Shown here piece by piece: positions 1 to 11,429 of a stretch of DNA of 64,000 bases. Source of the DNA: Bemisia tabaci (taxonomy: Eukaryota > Arthropoda > Insecta > Hemiptera > Aleyrodidae). The stretch lies in NCBI RefSeq assembly GCF_918797505.1, contig NC_092793.1, positions 45,496,243-45,560,242 on the forward strand, given 5' to 3'. Numbering within the stretch: the stretch's first letter is position 1; every line of letters begins with the position of its first letter. A program made the translations under genes and the position numbers. Below the pieces are notes generated by a model. That model saw only the letters and a list, made by a program, of their open reading frames with translations, did not search any database and was not told the origin of the DNA.

Positions 1-531
1 AACGCAGATTGTTTCGTTTTGGACAGATCTTATTATTTTTAGCTAATCTATACAAGAATCAAGCATTAAAACACGATTCTGAGACCAGCGCAACTGACTC
101 ATTCGCGACGACCGGGAAACGTCAGGGAATTTCTGACACATTTACTAGTCAATAAAATGTATCACTGATCCTCCAACTGTTTACCCTTCCTGGTCATCCT
201 TTAGGCGTGTCATCTTTTAACCACCCACTGAATGCCCTTCTCCATAATTTGATCTCTAAACAAGGATTTTTTGTCCAAAGTTTAGCGCAAGTCAGCGTAC
301 TTTTAAAAAACTGGATGTGGAAATGTTTTCGGAAGGTCAGGGATAGGCAGGGAAAGTCAGGGATTTTAAAGATGAAAAAATTATGGCAACCAATAACCGA
401 AGCCATAACCAGTAACCAAAAAATTTTCATTGGAGGGGCGGGGATCTGAGATCAATTGCGCATGAGGGGGAAGGAGTCCGAAGATTTAAAGAGCCTAAAA
501 AATCACGAAAAGTGACGGTTTTTGGGAAATG
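1..531. other. Non-coding stretch with GTCAGGGA microrepeats
   Basis: I see no gene here. Positions about 310-380 carry several copies of a short word close to GTCAGGGA or GGAAAGTCAGGG. The same word recurs near 25,750-25,960 and 30,005-30,240, so it is a dispersed microrepeat and not a local oddity. The two small open frames near 194-449 overlap on opposite strands and show no coding character. Confidence 0.5.
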
Positions 532-852
532 CCCCGGTCATAATTAGCAACAGAAGCTGCGTTTCGAGATACCATAGGAATTCTTATAGCCGCTAGAAAA
601 TCATATAGATGGCTGTAGAAAGCGAAGAAAATAATACCGCCGGGCTACACGAAACTACATATGTATAAAAAATTATGCAGCCGGATGTTCCTATCGCCGG
701 GCTATGCAGTTTATCGCCTGGCTTCATAGCTTTATCGCCATCGGCTACAAAAGGCTATAAGAAATTGTATAGCCGGCTATAGGAAATCTTACAGCCGGCT
801 GCAGGTCTACAGTATTTTGGAAAACAGATCCTATCGCCAATTTTTACCGGGG
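532..852. repeat. Inverted-repeat element with GCCGGCTATA microrepeat interior
   Basis: The left end begins CCCCGGTCATAATTAGC and the right end, read on the minus strand, begins CCCCGGTAAAAATTGGC, so the element has imperfect terminal inverted repeats of about 29 bases. The interior is built from many variants of a short self-complementary word, TATAGCCGGCTATAGG, in both orientations. There is no open reading frame of note. It is most likely a non-autonomous foldback or MITE. I did not find a convincing target duplication. Confidence 0.6.
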
Positions 853-940
853 TGATTCAGTTTGAAGGGGGGTTCCTGATCTCCTGGACCCTTCCTCTTG
901 CCGATGCCACCCCTGACCCAGCGAAGCATTGTCAAAATAG

Positions 941-1200
941 AAAAATCACTTCACGTGCATAAGTAGACCATAGATATGGTCCTCCATGCAAATGGTGAAT
1001 GAAGTTGAACAAATATAGATTTTGAGATATGGTTGTACAAAGAGAAAGTGTACCTACGCCTGACGGACGGAATGTACACTTTTTCATGTATGGTTTTTTT
1101 GACTCTAGGAACCTTAAAAAGTCTAGGAATTATATTTTTTTTTTTTTGAGACGATGGAAACACTTCCTCTACCCGCGAGGGGAGCGAGAAATTAAAAAAT
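941..1200 (+). repeat. Dispersed repeat, copy 1 (family E)
   Basis: This segment matches 44,480-44,770 in the opposite orientation. Shared blocks include CGTGCATAAG, ACCATAGAT, CTCCATGCAAA, GATTTTGAGATATGGTT, CCTGACGGACGG, and an end rich in T followed by CCCGCGAGGGGAGCGAGAAA. The small open frame on the minus strand here is a by-product of the repeat: the other copy shows a similar but disrupted peptide. I read it as a short interspersed element of unknown class. Confidence 0.65.
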
Positions 1201-2498
1201 AGTAAGTTACTTTACAAGTGCAAATCATTTAAAATCGACAAAACTCTCATCTTGAGTTGCACTTTCACCGTTTCAGTTTTGGGAAAGGGGGGAGGGGGAG
1301 TTCGGAGCAAAATTTGCTTGGATCAGGTCCAATTCTTACTACCCTGCACCGGCACAATGAATCAGTTTGAAACTTTAATTCTTTTGAAATATTTTTAAAA
1401 AATTTATTCCATTACTGAATCAATAGTGAAGTCTCATACGACCCTCTCTCTTAACATGGCAGCATATTCATAGGGTTATCACGCCAAAACAAACCAACAG
1501 AAAAAAATAGAGAAAAACGAAATGGGGAAAAAATCTGATGCGCATCTCCTCATCTGCCTAACTCACTGTCGTTAAATGCGTAGTCCTAGAATTTGAACAC
1601 AACTTCACACACTCTCGCACAGAGGCACACACCAAGCAAACTCGACGCTAAACAGAGTATCTGTACCTGTACGACGAAGCACTGATTAGATTTTTAAACG
1701 CGTTTTGTAATTGAGTAGACTCGGGCCTTGATCCTGAACTTGGAAAACTGATCAAATGGATGGAAAGAGGAGGAGAGACGCGCCGGGAGCTGAAAGCGAC
1801 AGTAAACTGGTTTCAAGGCTCGGCAGATCATCGACCAGGGACTCTCGGGCTTGTGGCCAACCGAATCCAGACGCTTGTCTAGCCAATTGCAAATAGCACG
1901 GGGGAGCAAGAGACGTCTGCAGTTTGCACTTCGCATTTTCGCCGCTCCGGTGGGGGGGGGGGGGGGGGGGGAGGGAGGCGGCTAGACGCTGATAACGGCT
2001 GGCACGGGAATTCAATTTATCCCGCGAAACTAGTCGCGATGCAGGAAAGGAGGCTCCAGGGGGACGGTTGTGTCTGAACTGATGTATCACGGTGGTGACA
2101 TTTAAAGATCGTTTACCGCGGAGAAACTGCACGGGAAAAATGTGCATATCGAGTTAAGTTCGCAGTATTTTCAAGATGTTTTCCTATTATGGAAAATTGG
2201 AGGAAAATAAAATTGCAAGTTGGGAAATGCACCGCTTTGCAATGGCATCAGGCGGCATTCCGCGTTTTTAAACTCATTTAAATTTATCATAGCAGATTAG
2301 GTTATTTTGTCTTATCTCTTCCACGATTGTTCAATTTAGAAACCGAGGATATTCTCAAGCTCACAATCAAGCTCAAATAATTGTCAGTTCACTCTGCAGT
2401 TTCACTCAAACATGAAATTGATGGGGTTACGAAGCGGTACTTTATCCAACTTTGAAATCATTCGTGATCGGCTTTCATGGGCATTTACGCATAGTTTC
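1201..2498. other. Intergenic, no gene recognised; G20 tract
   Basis: No coding region can be supported. A pure run of 20 G lies at 1952-1971 inside a locally GC-rich patch (about 1,740-2,150) that opens frames on the minus strand. Those frames are low-complexity shadows read through the homopolymer and show no domain. Confidence 0.45.
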
Positions 2499-2677
2499 CT
2501 AAAATACAGTGGCGTGGCGTGAATGATCGATTATCGATGTTTCCCTATTTGAAGCTATGGTAAAGAATCGATTATTAAGGTGCTCGTTGCGAACGCCCTG
2601 ACTATCGATTCTTTCTCTAGGTTTAAATGGCAGATGAATCGATTAATTGCAAAGCACGCCACGCTACTGCTAAAATA
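2499..2677. mobile_element. hAT-like MITE with 8-bp target duplication
   Basis: The element spans 2507-2669 and is flanked on both sides by the exact 8-base direct repeat CTAAAATA (2499-2506 and 2670-2677). Its ends are CAGTGGCGTGGCGTG and, inverted, CAGTAGCGTGGCGTG. The length (163 bp), the 8-bp duplication and the CAGTG terminus fit non-autonomous hAT-superfamily elements. The interior holds several ATCGAT words. A second copy lies at 33,272-33,435. Confidence 0.85.
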
Positions 2678-4899
2678 CGGTCGCCTCTAGAACAACAAAA
2701 GATATTGTCTCAAGAACTATAACGTATGTTGTGTTTACACCTGTGTACTATCAAGGCGTCGACTCCCTCATTTGTATTACTGCGAGTAGATTATTAAAAC
2801 TTTATCGCTTCTATGTCGGACGACCTCGATCGACAAAGGGGCCAACAAAAAGCTATTTTAAAGGCTTCAAATTCAAGAATTACGTAAGCCATTTATATGT
2901 ACATTTTGATCCGCCCCCCCCCTCTTTTCTCACTTGTAAGCCATCCGTAAGCCAATCTCTCGCCTTCTTTTTGAATTCTGACCCTAAGCCCGTCTTCCTC
3001 GAATTTTTCAGAAAGTAACAGAGAGTCAGAAACATAGCTGAAAAGATTTGAGTTTATTGGACACTAAATTTTTTTTTTTAAGTTGGAGACCCAAGGAAGA
3101 CTGAATCTAAATCCCCCTCTCCTCCTAGTTTTACCCAGCAAGCGAAGCACAGACCCCCCTCACCCGCCCCAAGTGACTTACGTAATACTTAACAGCCCCT
3201 CAGCAGAATCAGCAACCCTACTGCATCAAACTTCGCCTGATCGCCTCTCAAATTTTATAAATATTTTTTTTACTGGAACCTAAGTAAGACAGGCATTCGG
3301 GCATTCCTGTGGCCTGATACTTTTTTGTTTTCTTTGTAATCTAGGGGACGCTTATGAAGGTTTCAAGGCATTGTATTGCTCAGTTTTCTGTGTGTCATTT
3401 ATAGCGTGAAATGGAATATTGCACGATTTTTCAACAAACTGAATGGAAACTGTGCGAGTGTGCGATGACGGCAACATTTTTAACGCAGAATTTCATGGCT
3501 GAACCATGGTTGTATAGTTTTTAATCTGAATTTTATTCGCTAGAGCGGCGGCGTTGATGGATTTAGAAGTGTTGAGGAGAGGGTAAGAGAATTACGGAGG
3601 ATGGGAGTAGATTTGCCGAACTCGTAAATCTTGGGATTGAAGTAGAACTGCAAAAATCTGCCAAAGGAGGAGATAAGCTTTTAGTTTTAGCGAGACAGCA
3701 TGAAAAAGGGGCGAAACACAGGAATGAAAATTCTCTTGGATATTAGCTTTTTTAAGTCAAAGCAGTGGAATGTGTATGGACGTGAGAGATTTTTCATACC
3801 ACATGCGGTAGTTCAGATTTTCCCGCCGCATCAATTCTGAAAATTATCGGAAATGGCGAAACCTATATGAAAAAATACTTGGGACGGAATCAGCAGCGTA
3901 ACTTTAACCAAACAATCTTAGATTTTTACACTTTTTTTGCTGTTTTATCCAACTGAGGAAGGCTGAGTTTTCAGCAGAAACGTTTTGGTAGTATTTACGT
4001 GAAAATTAGCCTTGTTACCATCTGTGTAATTTGTTTCATTATTGTATCTTGTCACGGACTGTGGAGCATCAATCATATCTCTTTTCAACCAAAGACCCGC
4101 TGAAGCGGGTGCGGGGTGAAAATAATAGGAAGAGAGTAAAATTTGCTTTGGGGACCAAACTTTAAACATGTTTGTGAAATGTTCTCAAATAGACCACAAT
4201 CCCTCAGGAAAATATCAAATTTAGTATGAGAAGGGGGACGATTCGCACCCCTCGTCCTAAATGACATCTCAAGTTGAATTCACACTGTTAGCAGTGGCGT
4301 GGGAGCGTGGCGTGGGGTGTCATTTCATGAAATCTTCTGTAGGAATGGGAGATCAATCGAATTAACTAACGTATCGAACTGCGAGGAATATTTTTTTTAT
4401 AATTCTATTTTTGCAAAATTGAAACATAGGACGGAAATTGGCAACAGTTGAGGGAGATAACGAGTTGCTCGAGACAAGGAAAAAACTCCCCTCTAAAAAC
4501 ATAGCAATGAAGATATTAAAGAACTATCAACGCTCCTCCAACGTAAAGGCGTATTTCAATTTCCACATTAGCCACGGAAAGCATAGAGTTATACGGAGAT
4601 CACGGCTCAAGTGGAAATCGAGGGTACGCTCTTACGTCAACGGAGCAATCTTTTCTGTAATGATAAGGGAAAACGCTGTATGAACACTCGAACTTCGTTG
4701 AATCTCTGCGGATTAAAAAATATTTTTTCCAGCAGTATTACGCACTTTTTTTTAACTTTATTCAAAATTTAATCAAATGAAGTACCTGCTAATTCCACAC
4801 AAAATATCCATTTCTTTTCTCCAGTATAAATATTTTATCATGGGGAATTTGAGAATCGTTCTAATGCCCATATATGGGGTTTTTATTTAGCCCGGCACA
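2678..4899. other. Intergenic, repeat fragments only
   Basis: No gene recognised. Around 2,875-2,960 and 3,165-3,200 are TTACGTAA-type fragments next to C-rich tracts. A piece resembling the hAT-like MITE terminus, with GTGGCGTGG words, lies near 4,293-4,320. A short perfect hairpin (ACCCGCTGAAGCGGGT) lies near 4,095-4,110. The open frame at 4,438-4,683 overlaps a dispersed repeat that recurs at about 50,150-50,230 (shared words GAAAAGCATAGA, GGCTCACGTG, GAGGTACGC), so I do not call it a gene. Confidence 0.45.
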
Positions 4900-5164
4900 A
4901 TAATTGGACCGCGTTAAACTGAAAGGAACCAAGCCTCATCAGCTATTGCTAAATTTAATCGGACAATTTAATTTTTCACATGAAAACGGTGAAGCGGATT
5001 TTTGTGCAAATTTCTATGAATTTTCTTCATAATACAAAGCAAATTCCTTAAAATTTTCAAAGGAATCCGCACAAACGTTCTCTCGTAAAAAATCAAATTC
5101 CCCTGTTAAATTTGGCAATAGCTGATGTGGCTTGGTTCCTTTCTGTTTAACGCGGTCCAATTAT
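4900..5164. mobile_element. MITE with about 58-bp terminal inverted repeats
   Basis: The left arm starts AATTGGACCGCGTTAAAC, and the right arm read in reverse starts ATAATTGGACCGCGTTAAAC. The arms stay matched for about 58 bases through GGAACCAAGCC and CAGCTATTGC. The perfect ends can be read with a TA flank on both sides, which would suggest a Tc1/mariner-type insertion. The interior is AT-rich and non-coding. The family is not otherwise seen in this window. Confidence 0.8.
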
Positions 5165-6634
5165 CGTCGATTTTTTCGGATGCTTTATCGATAGAGAAGC
5201 CTAAGTATTCCCATCTATTCCTATAAGCTCTGAGTGTTTAATGCTGTTGTTTGTCGGTCTAAGTGATTTAAAATTCCAATCCCCCACACCTCCGGACCAA
5301 CTGCCCTCGCTCATTATGCTAATGGCGTAGTCGTAAGTGAGGCTATAGTTGCAACCCTTTAGACTGATTTAATTCAAAACGTGGATTTCCAAATGTTTTC
5401 ATGCTAATTGTCGAGTTGGTTTTTCGGAGTTGTGCCTAAATTTTGCCTCAGATTGCCTGAATTTGCTCGATGATATAGACCGTAAATTATTCCACAATCG
5501 CGGGCAAGCCAATAAATTCCGTGCGGCTGACAATTGGCAGCTGCGATTTTGGTTACGATTCATTCAGGTGAGAACCTAGGAAGAGAGATTTACAGCTTGA
5601 TTATTCGATGGCGACTTCAAAAATGTATAATGAATATTACAAATACATAATCCAACGCTTTAAAGTATTTATAAATATATTTTGCCGCTAAGATGTTCGT
5701 TGTGGTCCCTTGAGTGTCCCTTTTTAGATAATCTTCCAGGTGCCATTATCCTTGTGTATTTTAGGACTCATTGAAGATCGGAAATATTTCTTTTATGTTA
5801 GTCTCATAAGGATCGTGTTATTTTATACTTATCGTCGATTCCCATTACGAAAGACCGTAACTGCATTTCAAAGTTGCGAAATTTCCATTCTCTAATTAAT
5901 TTTTTACCGGGAAACTTACGGACTTTCCAAACTGTAAAATGCACTGATTTTCCTTGTGACTGCAGTAATATCCAGTCAAATGTTGGACTAACTTTGAACT
6001 ATCATACCTGGAAAAGTCGAATTTTTCAAGTTAATTTTGCAACCTTGGAATGGGTTTCAGATCTTTTTTCTCCACCGAAAGCGGGACGGCAAAATTTTTG
6101 GCGAATTGATTTTTGCCGTGTCAGACTGAAGGTTCGAATTCTGAAATTTCGACGTGGCACCCGCACTACTGTAAATAACCCCCCAAAAAAGTAATAAGAA
6201 GAAGAAGTGTGAAAAAAGTATTTTTCACCTTCACCATAAGTTGCGAGAAGTTTGGTTCCTTTGTGTGTGCCCTTTGGAGTAAGTAAAATCGCATTTTAAC
6301 TAAGCAATTTTGTGCCCCTAACACGGCTGCTAATAAAATTAATGTAGCTTTTTCTCGATATTACGTTCTTGAACCTACACCTACACTTCAAACCACTATA
6401 ACTCCGATTCGGTGCGGCATTTCTTGGAGCCACCACCCCCCCCCCCCCCCCCATTCTGCGAAACCAACAAATCAATTTGAGGTATTTGTGGTTCCCATAT
6501 TTCCTGGTGACGGTCACATACATATACTTTTTGGCAAATAATGTGTCCACATTTTACATGTTTGTAGCTCTATCATGCCACTGTACTTTTACTCTGTTTT
6601 GATACAAGAGGAGTGAACCTCCACCGGCACCATT
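5165..6634. other. Intergenic, no gene recognised; C17 tract
   Basis: Nothing with coding character is supported. The 106-codon open frame at 5,874-6,194 has an AT-driven composition and no recognisable domain, promoter or splice context. A pure C17 run lies at 6436-6452. Confidence 0.4.
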
Positions 6635-6789
6635 GGCGCATCCAGCAAATTAGCAACATTGTTTCTTCCCCATTTAAACCCATGGAAATGTATCGATTAT
6701 TGTAAGGACCAGGTGCTCCGACGAGAATCGATTATATTACACATGTTTAAATGGAAGAAATCCGATGTTACCAAATTGCTGGATCCGCC
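6635..6789. mobile_element. Short palindromic MITE, diverged copy
   Basis: The ends GGCGCATCCAGCAAATTAGC and, inverted, GGCGGATCCAGCAATTTGG bracket arms containing CCATTTAAAC and ATCGATTA words. It is related to the near-perfect hairpin at 42,352-42,471, which shares GATCCAGCAA, GCAACAT, TTTCT and CATTTAAAC. It has no coding capacity. Confidence 0.75.
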
Positions 6790-8168
6790 TATGACCGGCT
6801 TGCATGGAGTTTTTGTCGAGATCGGCAAGCAAGGCTGTCAAAAAACGAAAGTTCATTCAAGCGGAAACGACTGAATTTTGACCTTTGGTCTTGGATTTCG
6901 GACATCCAAAACTGGACTGCTGATCGAAAAGATCATCACGAAATTCGGCCGAATGACTCGGAAGTTGCTTTTCAAGTCCGCATACAATCTCTCCAATCAA
7001 TCAAAGTTGAATTTCAAAATTTATATAGCTTCTTCCTCATCCTATCGAATGACGTAGTTCCTACTAGAGTCGAAGATACTTGTTGGTTCCGCGATGCGTT
7101 GCAATTAAAAAATTTACGAAAAACACGATGGTAATGGTACTATTGATTTTATCTACCATCAACTCTCAAGCTCGAAAAAATCTTTAAAAATCGAGACCGC
7201 AATGTAGAAATCCCTTACTGAAAAAAATGGTTGCATTCTATCCAAAATGGCGTCATGCATCAATTGTGATGGTGTTCCACTCCATCGAAACTGGTGTTGT
7301 ATACAAATTATACTGTGTAGTGTAAATGTAGTTGATACTTACATAGCACTAATTAGCTGGTATGTAATGATGAAAATGCTCCTGTTAAATAGAGGTGCGG
7401 CAAAAATTCTCGTTAAATTAACCGAAAATATCTTATGAGCAACAAGATATATTTTTGAAATGATAGGAAAAACAAGGGAGTTTCTTATTGTTTCAGCGAG
7501 AAATTCCTGTGCAGGAATTACAACAAGAGATTTTTCTCTGTGTGCTAAAGAAATTTTTTCCGTGGATTATAAAAACAAAAAATTAAATAAAATACGTATT
7601 CAAAGTCAAACACTCCAAGCAGAGATAGCACTGGATTGAAAGTTGAGCTGTCATTCTTTGTGAGGAGACACAATCGGAAATTTTCGTCTGATGGCCCCTT
7701 GTTTCGGTGCATTGAGCAGGAGAAACCAACAGTTTGTCATATGAAGGCAATGTTGATTTTCAGTCCGTGCTTTGGTAATAAACAACGAGAAAGTAGTCAC
7801 GTGCCAGTCATGCAGTCATATGCTAATGTATCCGCCTCTTTTGTGATAGAAGTATTGGCGAAAGGTGAAAATGCACGGTGGCAAAAATTAAAGCATTAAC
7901 TCCGTGGTAATGGCATTGAAAGTGAAATGTGCAACCGTATCAAACAAAATTTTACATACCTAATGTCATTTTTGCTTATTGGTCATAAAATTTGCCACAT
8001 GATGAAGGATGAATGTCGGAGTGATCACATTGCCAGGCGAGTTTTTTTTTTTTTTTTTTTTTTTAAAAAAAATTAGGTTAGGATTCCTGAACCAGTTGCT
8101 CAACTCTCTGGTCATGAGTCATGATTAGGCGAATCTGAGCGATGACCTCTTTGAGAAATTTTTACTTT
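6790..8168. other. Intergenic, no gene recognised; T23 tract
   Basis: Open frames at 6,751-7,134 and 7,636-7,899 lack any recognisable domain or splice context. A T23 run lies at 8042-8064. A CTGAAAAAAA word near 7,220 and a TTTTTCTCTGTG word near 7,530 could be remnants of an element with A-rich ends, but the inverted match is too weak to call. Confidence 0.4.
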
Positions 8169-8421
8169 TCGATGACCAGAGTGCAAAACTACGTATCTCC
8201 ATTGCGGCGTTTCAACATTTCCATTCCCGTTTCATTTTTGGAAGAAAGACAAGTCAACTTTTTAACTTGAAATCTATACAGAAGATTCTGCTAACCTAGA
8301 AGGAAAATCATGGAACTTTTCAAGAAATTACGTTGACTAGTTTTTCAAAGAACAAATAAATTATGACAGAAAGCCTGGAACGTCAAAAACGGATATACGT
8401 GGTTTTGCACTTCGGTCATCA
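8169..8421. mobile_element. TA-type MITE (family B) copy
   Basis: The left end TCGATGACCAGAGTGCAAAA and the right end, read inverted, GATGACCGAAGTGCAAAACC form terminal inverted repeats. The interior carries the family signature seen at 12,071, 24,008 and 62,335: ACGTATCTCC, GACAAGTCAAC, AAGAAATTACGTTGACTAG and TATGACAG. It is about 253 bp, non-coding and moderately diverged. Confidence 0.8.
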
Positions 8422-9083
8422 ATTTTAAAGAGGATTGCAGTGCGGGGCCTCTAGCAAGCAGGACTGTATTTTTTTTCGCATTCAGTGACGTCATATCTGC
8501 AGTGTGCAGTGGAAAATGGCCGCAAATCGACAAGCGGCCATTCTCACGTAATCTCTCTCGATGCATGAGGATTGAATCATCCGTGACTAGAGCGGTGTAA
8601 TTTGGGGTGATCGACCGGCGAGGTGACAACTGCCGCATCGGAGAGCGTCAAACAATCGATGAGACAATCGATGAAACAATCGATGACGAGGAAGACACGG
8701 GCGCGGGCAGACGATTGCGATTGTCGCCGATGTGGAGGGCATCGAATGGTAATGCGAGTAAAGCCCCCCCCCCCTCCCCCCGCCCTCTCGGGCGCCACGC
8801 TATGGACACAATACTCGGCTGTAATGACAACTTTCAATGTTTGATTGGACTTTCTTTTTCTGGTCTCGCGTCGCAGTTGCATTTATTCCGAGGATTACTT
8901 TTCTTGGACCGTGATGCCACGCAGAAATAAAAAATTCGGCGTCACTCTCAATCAGTTTCAAGTTCCAAGATTTTAGGAGCCCATTCTTTGGCAGGGTATA
9001 CAAGTATAGAAATTTAACCAAGATTTTATATTTAATTATTTAATTAAAAAAGTAAGAGCCAATTGAATCAAATGATTATTCAA
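8422..9083. other. Intergenic, AATCGATGA repeats and C-rich tract
   Basis: No gene supported. Positions about 8,650-8,690 contain three tandem variants of ACAATCGATGAGACAATCGATGA-type units. A C11 run at 8764-8774 follows. Overlapping open frames on both strands here are by-products of the tandem units and the C tract. Confidence 0.45.
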
Positions 9084-9285
9084 CACTGAAAAAAAGTTGC
9101 GGGCTATTTATACATACCGTCCGTTCCGGGCTCAGTGGCCGAAAGTACCGGGTGTGGGAGCCGTAGCTTCTACTGCACCGGGTGCTGCGCCCGGAACTTT
9201 CGGCCTCTGAGACCGGAACGCGAATGGTATGTCTACATAGCCCGTAACTAAACGGCTTTCACGGCCGGAGTTTTTTTTTTCAGTG
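9084..9285. mobile_element. Inverted-repeat element with CACTGAAAAAAA ends, CCGGG-rich interior
   Basis: The ends are CACTGAAAAAAAGTTGCGGG and, inverted, CACTGAAAAAAAAAACTCCGG. The arms carry matching words (GGGCTAT, ACATACC, CTCAG-GGCCGAAAGT-CCGGG) that fold into one long imperfect hairpin. A GATTATT direct repeat lies 3 bases outside each end (9,074-9,080 and 9,289-9,295), which may be a degenerate target duplication. There is no open frame. It belongs with the elements at 44,807, 46,235 and 47,316. Confidence 0.75.
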
Positions 9286-9335
9286 AAAGATTATTAATTA
9301 ATGTCTATCAATGATTAAAAGATTTTTAGTCTGGA

Positions 9336-10020
9336 AAATCCGGAAAGTTCGGAAATAGCACCGATTTATGAAGGCGGTTCGGAAGAACTGAAGAAGTTTC
9401 CTATCCTGTCGTTAAAGACTCCACTCATCACAACATAATTTGATGTGCAGAACCATAAACGCCTTCATTTCTACCAACATGCAATGCGGACATCCGTTGA
9501 GCACGAGTAGTTATCTCCATGCGTTATCCGAGTGTACACCGTCCGGTGCATTTTTTCTAACCTGGCGTTAAAGTCTCCACTCATTCCAACACGATCAAGC
9601 ATATATTATCAAAACGCCTTCATTTCTACCAACGTGCAATGCGGACATCCGTTTAGCACGAGTAGGTACTAGGTATCTCTAGGCGTTATTCGAGTGTGCA
9701 CCGTCCGCTGAATTTTTCCTAACTTGGTGTTAAAGTCTCCACTCATTCTAACTCGATCAAGCATGTAGTATCAAAACGCCTTCATTTCTACCAATATGCA
9801 ATGCGTGCATCCGTTGAGCATAGTTGTTATCCAAGCGAAATTCGGTCGCGTACGTACCATCCACTGAATTTTTCTTAAACAGGCGTTTTAAAGTTCCGCA
9901 TGCTCCATCTTCTCTATGTCTCAGGGTGTCTATAAGTCCGGAATTTCCGGAAAGTCCGGAAATAGTACTGATTTTTAAGGGCGGTCCGGAAGTACTGAAA
10001 AAGTGCGGAAATTATGCAAG
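9336..10020 (+). repeat. TCCGGAAAG microrepeat pair flanking a tandem array
   Basis: Two related blocks at about 9,336-9,400 and 9,935-10,020 share CCGGAAAGT(T/C)CGGAAATA, ACTGA or ACCGA, and GGCGGT(T/C)CGGAAG. They bracket the triplicated unit at 9,410-9,895. The blocks may be the two ends of one larger composite repeat that also carries the array, or two independent copies of a dispersed microrepeat. Confidence 0.5.
9410..9895 (+). repeat. Three tandem units of about 160 bp
   Basis: Units begin near 9,410, 9,566 and 9,729. Each has GTTAAAG(T/A)CTCCACTCAT, then AACGCCTTCATTTCTACCAA, ATGCAATGCG.ACATCCGTT, GTTAT, GAGTGT.CACCGTCC and TTTTTCTAAC in the same order. The third unit is the most diverged at its end. 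Single related pieces occur at about 27,180-27,240 and 46,680-46,760 (AACGCCTTCTTTTCCATGCA and AGCGCCTTACCTTC respectively, each followed by a CATCCAT word). This is satellite-like, non-coding DNA that is also dispersed. Confidence 0.75.
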
Positions 10021-10930
10021 AGGGTCAAGAATTATTTTTCATTTTTGTCGCATATGTAGTGAGAAATTCAAATCTTTGAAATTCTTCGACTTTCTTCAAT
10101 TAGACGCACTGAAAAAGAACTGAATTTTTCTGTTAAGAAGGTACCGAATTTTTTTGGGAATTGTGTTGTGTATTTTTTTTTTTTTGGAAAAAGTACTGCA
10201 GTACTTTTTGGCCAGCCTATTTTAGTAGACATCCTGTGCCTTCATAGTCTATCGTTTTGTCTATCAATTTCAATGATCAGACCCATTCCTCAGGGTTCGC
10301 GACGTAACTGCAGGCACGTCTCAGTTTCATGGGTAGTGCTCGAATGTCGAATCAGCGGAGAAAAGGGAAGAACTTTCTCCGGGCTCGTGGGTTGATTGAG
10401 AGATTAGTGGCTCTTGCCGAATAAAATAATGCCTGCATACAAACGTCCGATTAATTTTCAGAGTTTTGACGGAGGGCACCGGCCCCGTGGCTGTCAACGG
10501 CGCGGCGGCAGCGCTACGATGCGGAGTTTTTAATTACCGTTGAATAGTGATTGACGTCCGCAATGGAATGCGATCTTCGACACGTGACCTCATCGGGAAT
10601 TACTCTTGGATTGCGGAAGACGAAAGTTCTAGGTCATGCCACCGATTTACAGTCGATGAACACTCAACGACGATTTGTCTACTGCTTTGTCTATCAATTT
10701 CAGTAATCAGCTCGGTGGATATAGACTGGGATGTAAACAAAATTTGACCCAGATTAGCCCGACGACGACGGATAGTTTTATTATTCCTTCTGGTTTAATG
10801 ACTTCGTGTCTAGCACCTTTAGCCAACTTTAGACTATGTTCATTGTCCGTAGACATCATGGGATCTCCATACTCCAGGCTTTTCCAATTTTCAGAGATTA
10901 GGGCCGAGGAGAATCTCGTGAAAATTAGAC
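10021..10930. other. Intergenic; probable SINE body at right
   Basis: No gene. The last 150-200 bases before 10,931, read on the minus strand, probably form the body of the tRNA-derived element whose head is at 10,931-11,002. A short word, TGTCTATCAATTTCA, occurs twice (about 10,258 and 10,688). Confidence 0.35.
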
Positions 10931-11002
10931 GCCACCACCGGGATTCGAACCCGGGACCTATTGACCTAGAGTCAGACGCGCTGACCACTAGGCCAACGTG
11001 GC
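10931..11002 (-). tRNA. tRNA-like sequence, probably a SINE head (CTA anticodon position)
   Basis: Read on the minus strand this is 72 nt with an A box (TGGCCTAGTGG) and a perfect B box (GGTTCGAATCC). The T stem CCGGG/CCCGG pairs fully. The acceptor stem pairs 5 of 7 (GCCACGT against TGGTGGC). In the anticodon arm only the inner three pairs form, and the loop CTCTAGG would place CTA at the anticodon. The weak anticodon stem and mismatched acceptor argue for a tRNA-derived SINE or pseudo-tRNA and against a working tRNA. The RNA polymerase III promoter boxes look intact. Confidence 0.7.
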
Positions 11003-11429
11003 CGGCGACGGGTAGTTTACCCTGAGCTGGAGGAGGAAACTCCGGCTGGACTTGGAGGTGACATGACATCAAATGACGTGGGAAATGGGGAATTATCTAA
11101 TGCCGAGGGCATGGTGACCAGGCGGAGGCGCGGGGGAGGGGCGAAACGGATGGAGATGTCACAGTATTTAGGAAATGAGAGCTCGTTTGCCGCCGGGTTT
11201 GAATGGGCCAACGCAACGACGAGACGCAACTCCGAAGAGAAGAAGAGGAGAAGAGGAGAAAAAGAGTGTAGCTCCGCCGGAAAATCACCTTATCAACGTT
11301 CCAACGTTGTCAAATAACTTCCAATAGAATGTGAATTTTCCGGAAAATTATGGAAATTTCGCCTTTGAATTCCTAAGGTATTTTATATCAGCAATTTACT
11401 CGCCTCTTTTGGAGTAGTGATTGCAGTGC

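Noticed and set aside
1752..2147. 131-codon minus-strand open frame
   Set aside because: Runs through a G20 homopolymer, whose length is unreliable, and shows no domain.
4438..4683. 81-codon frame, possible small basic protein
   Set aside because: Its central part is a repeat seen again at about 50,150-50,230 without an open frame.
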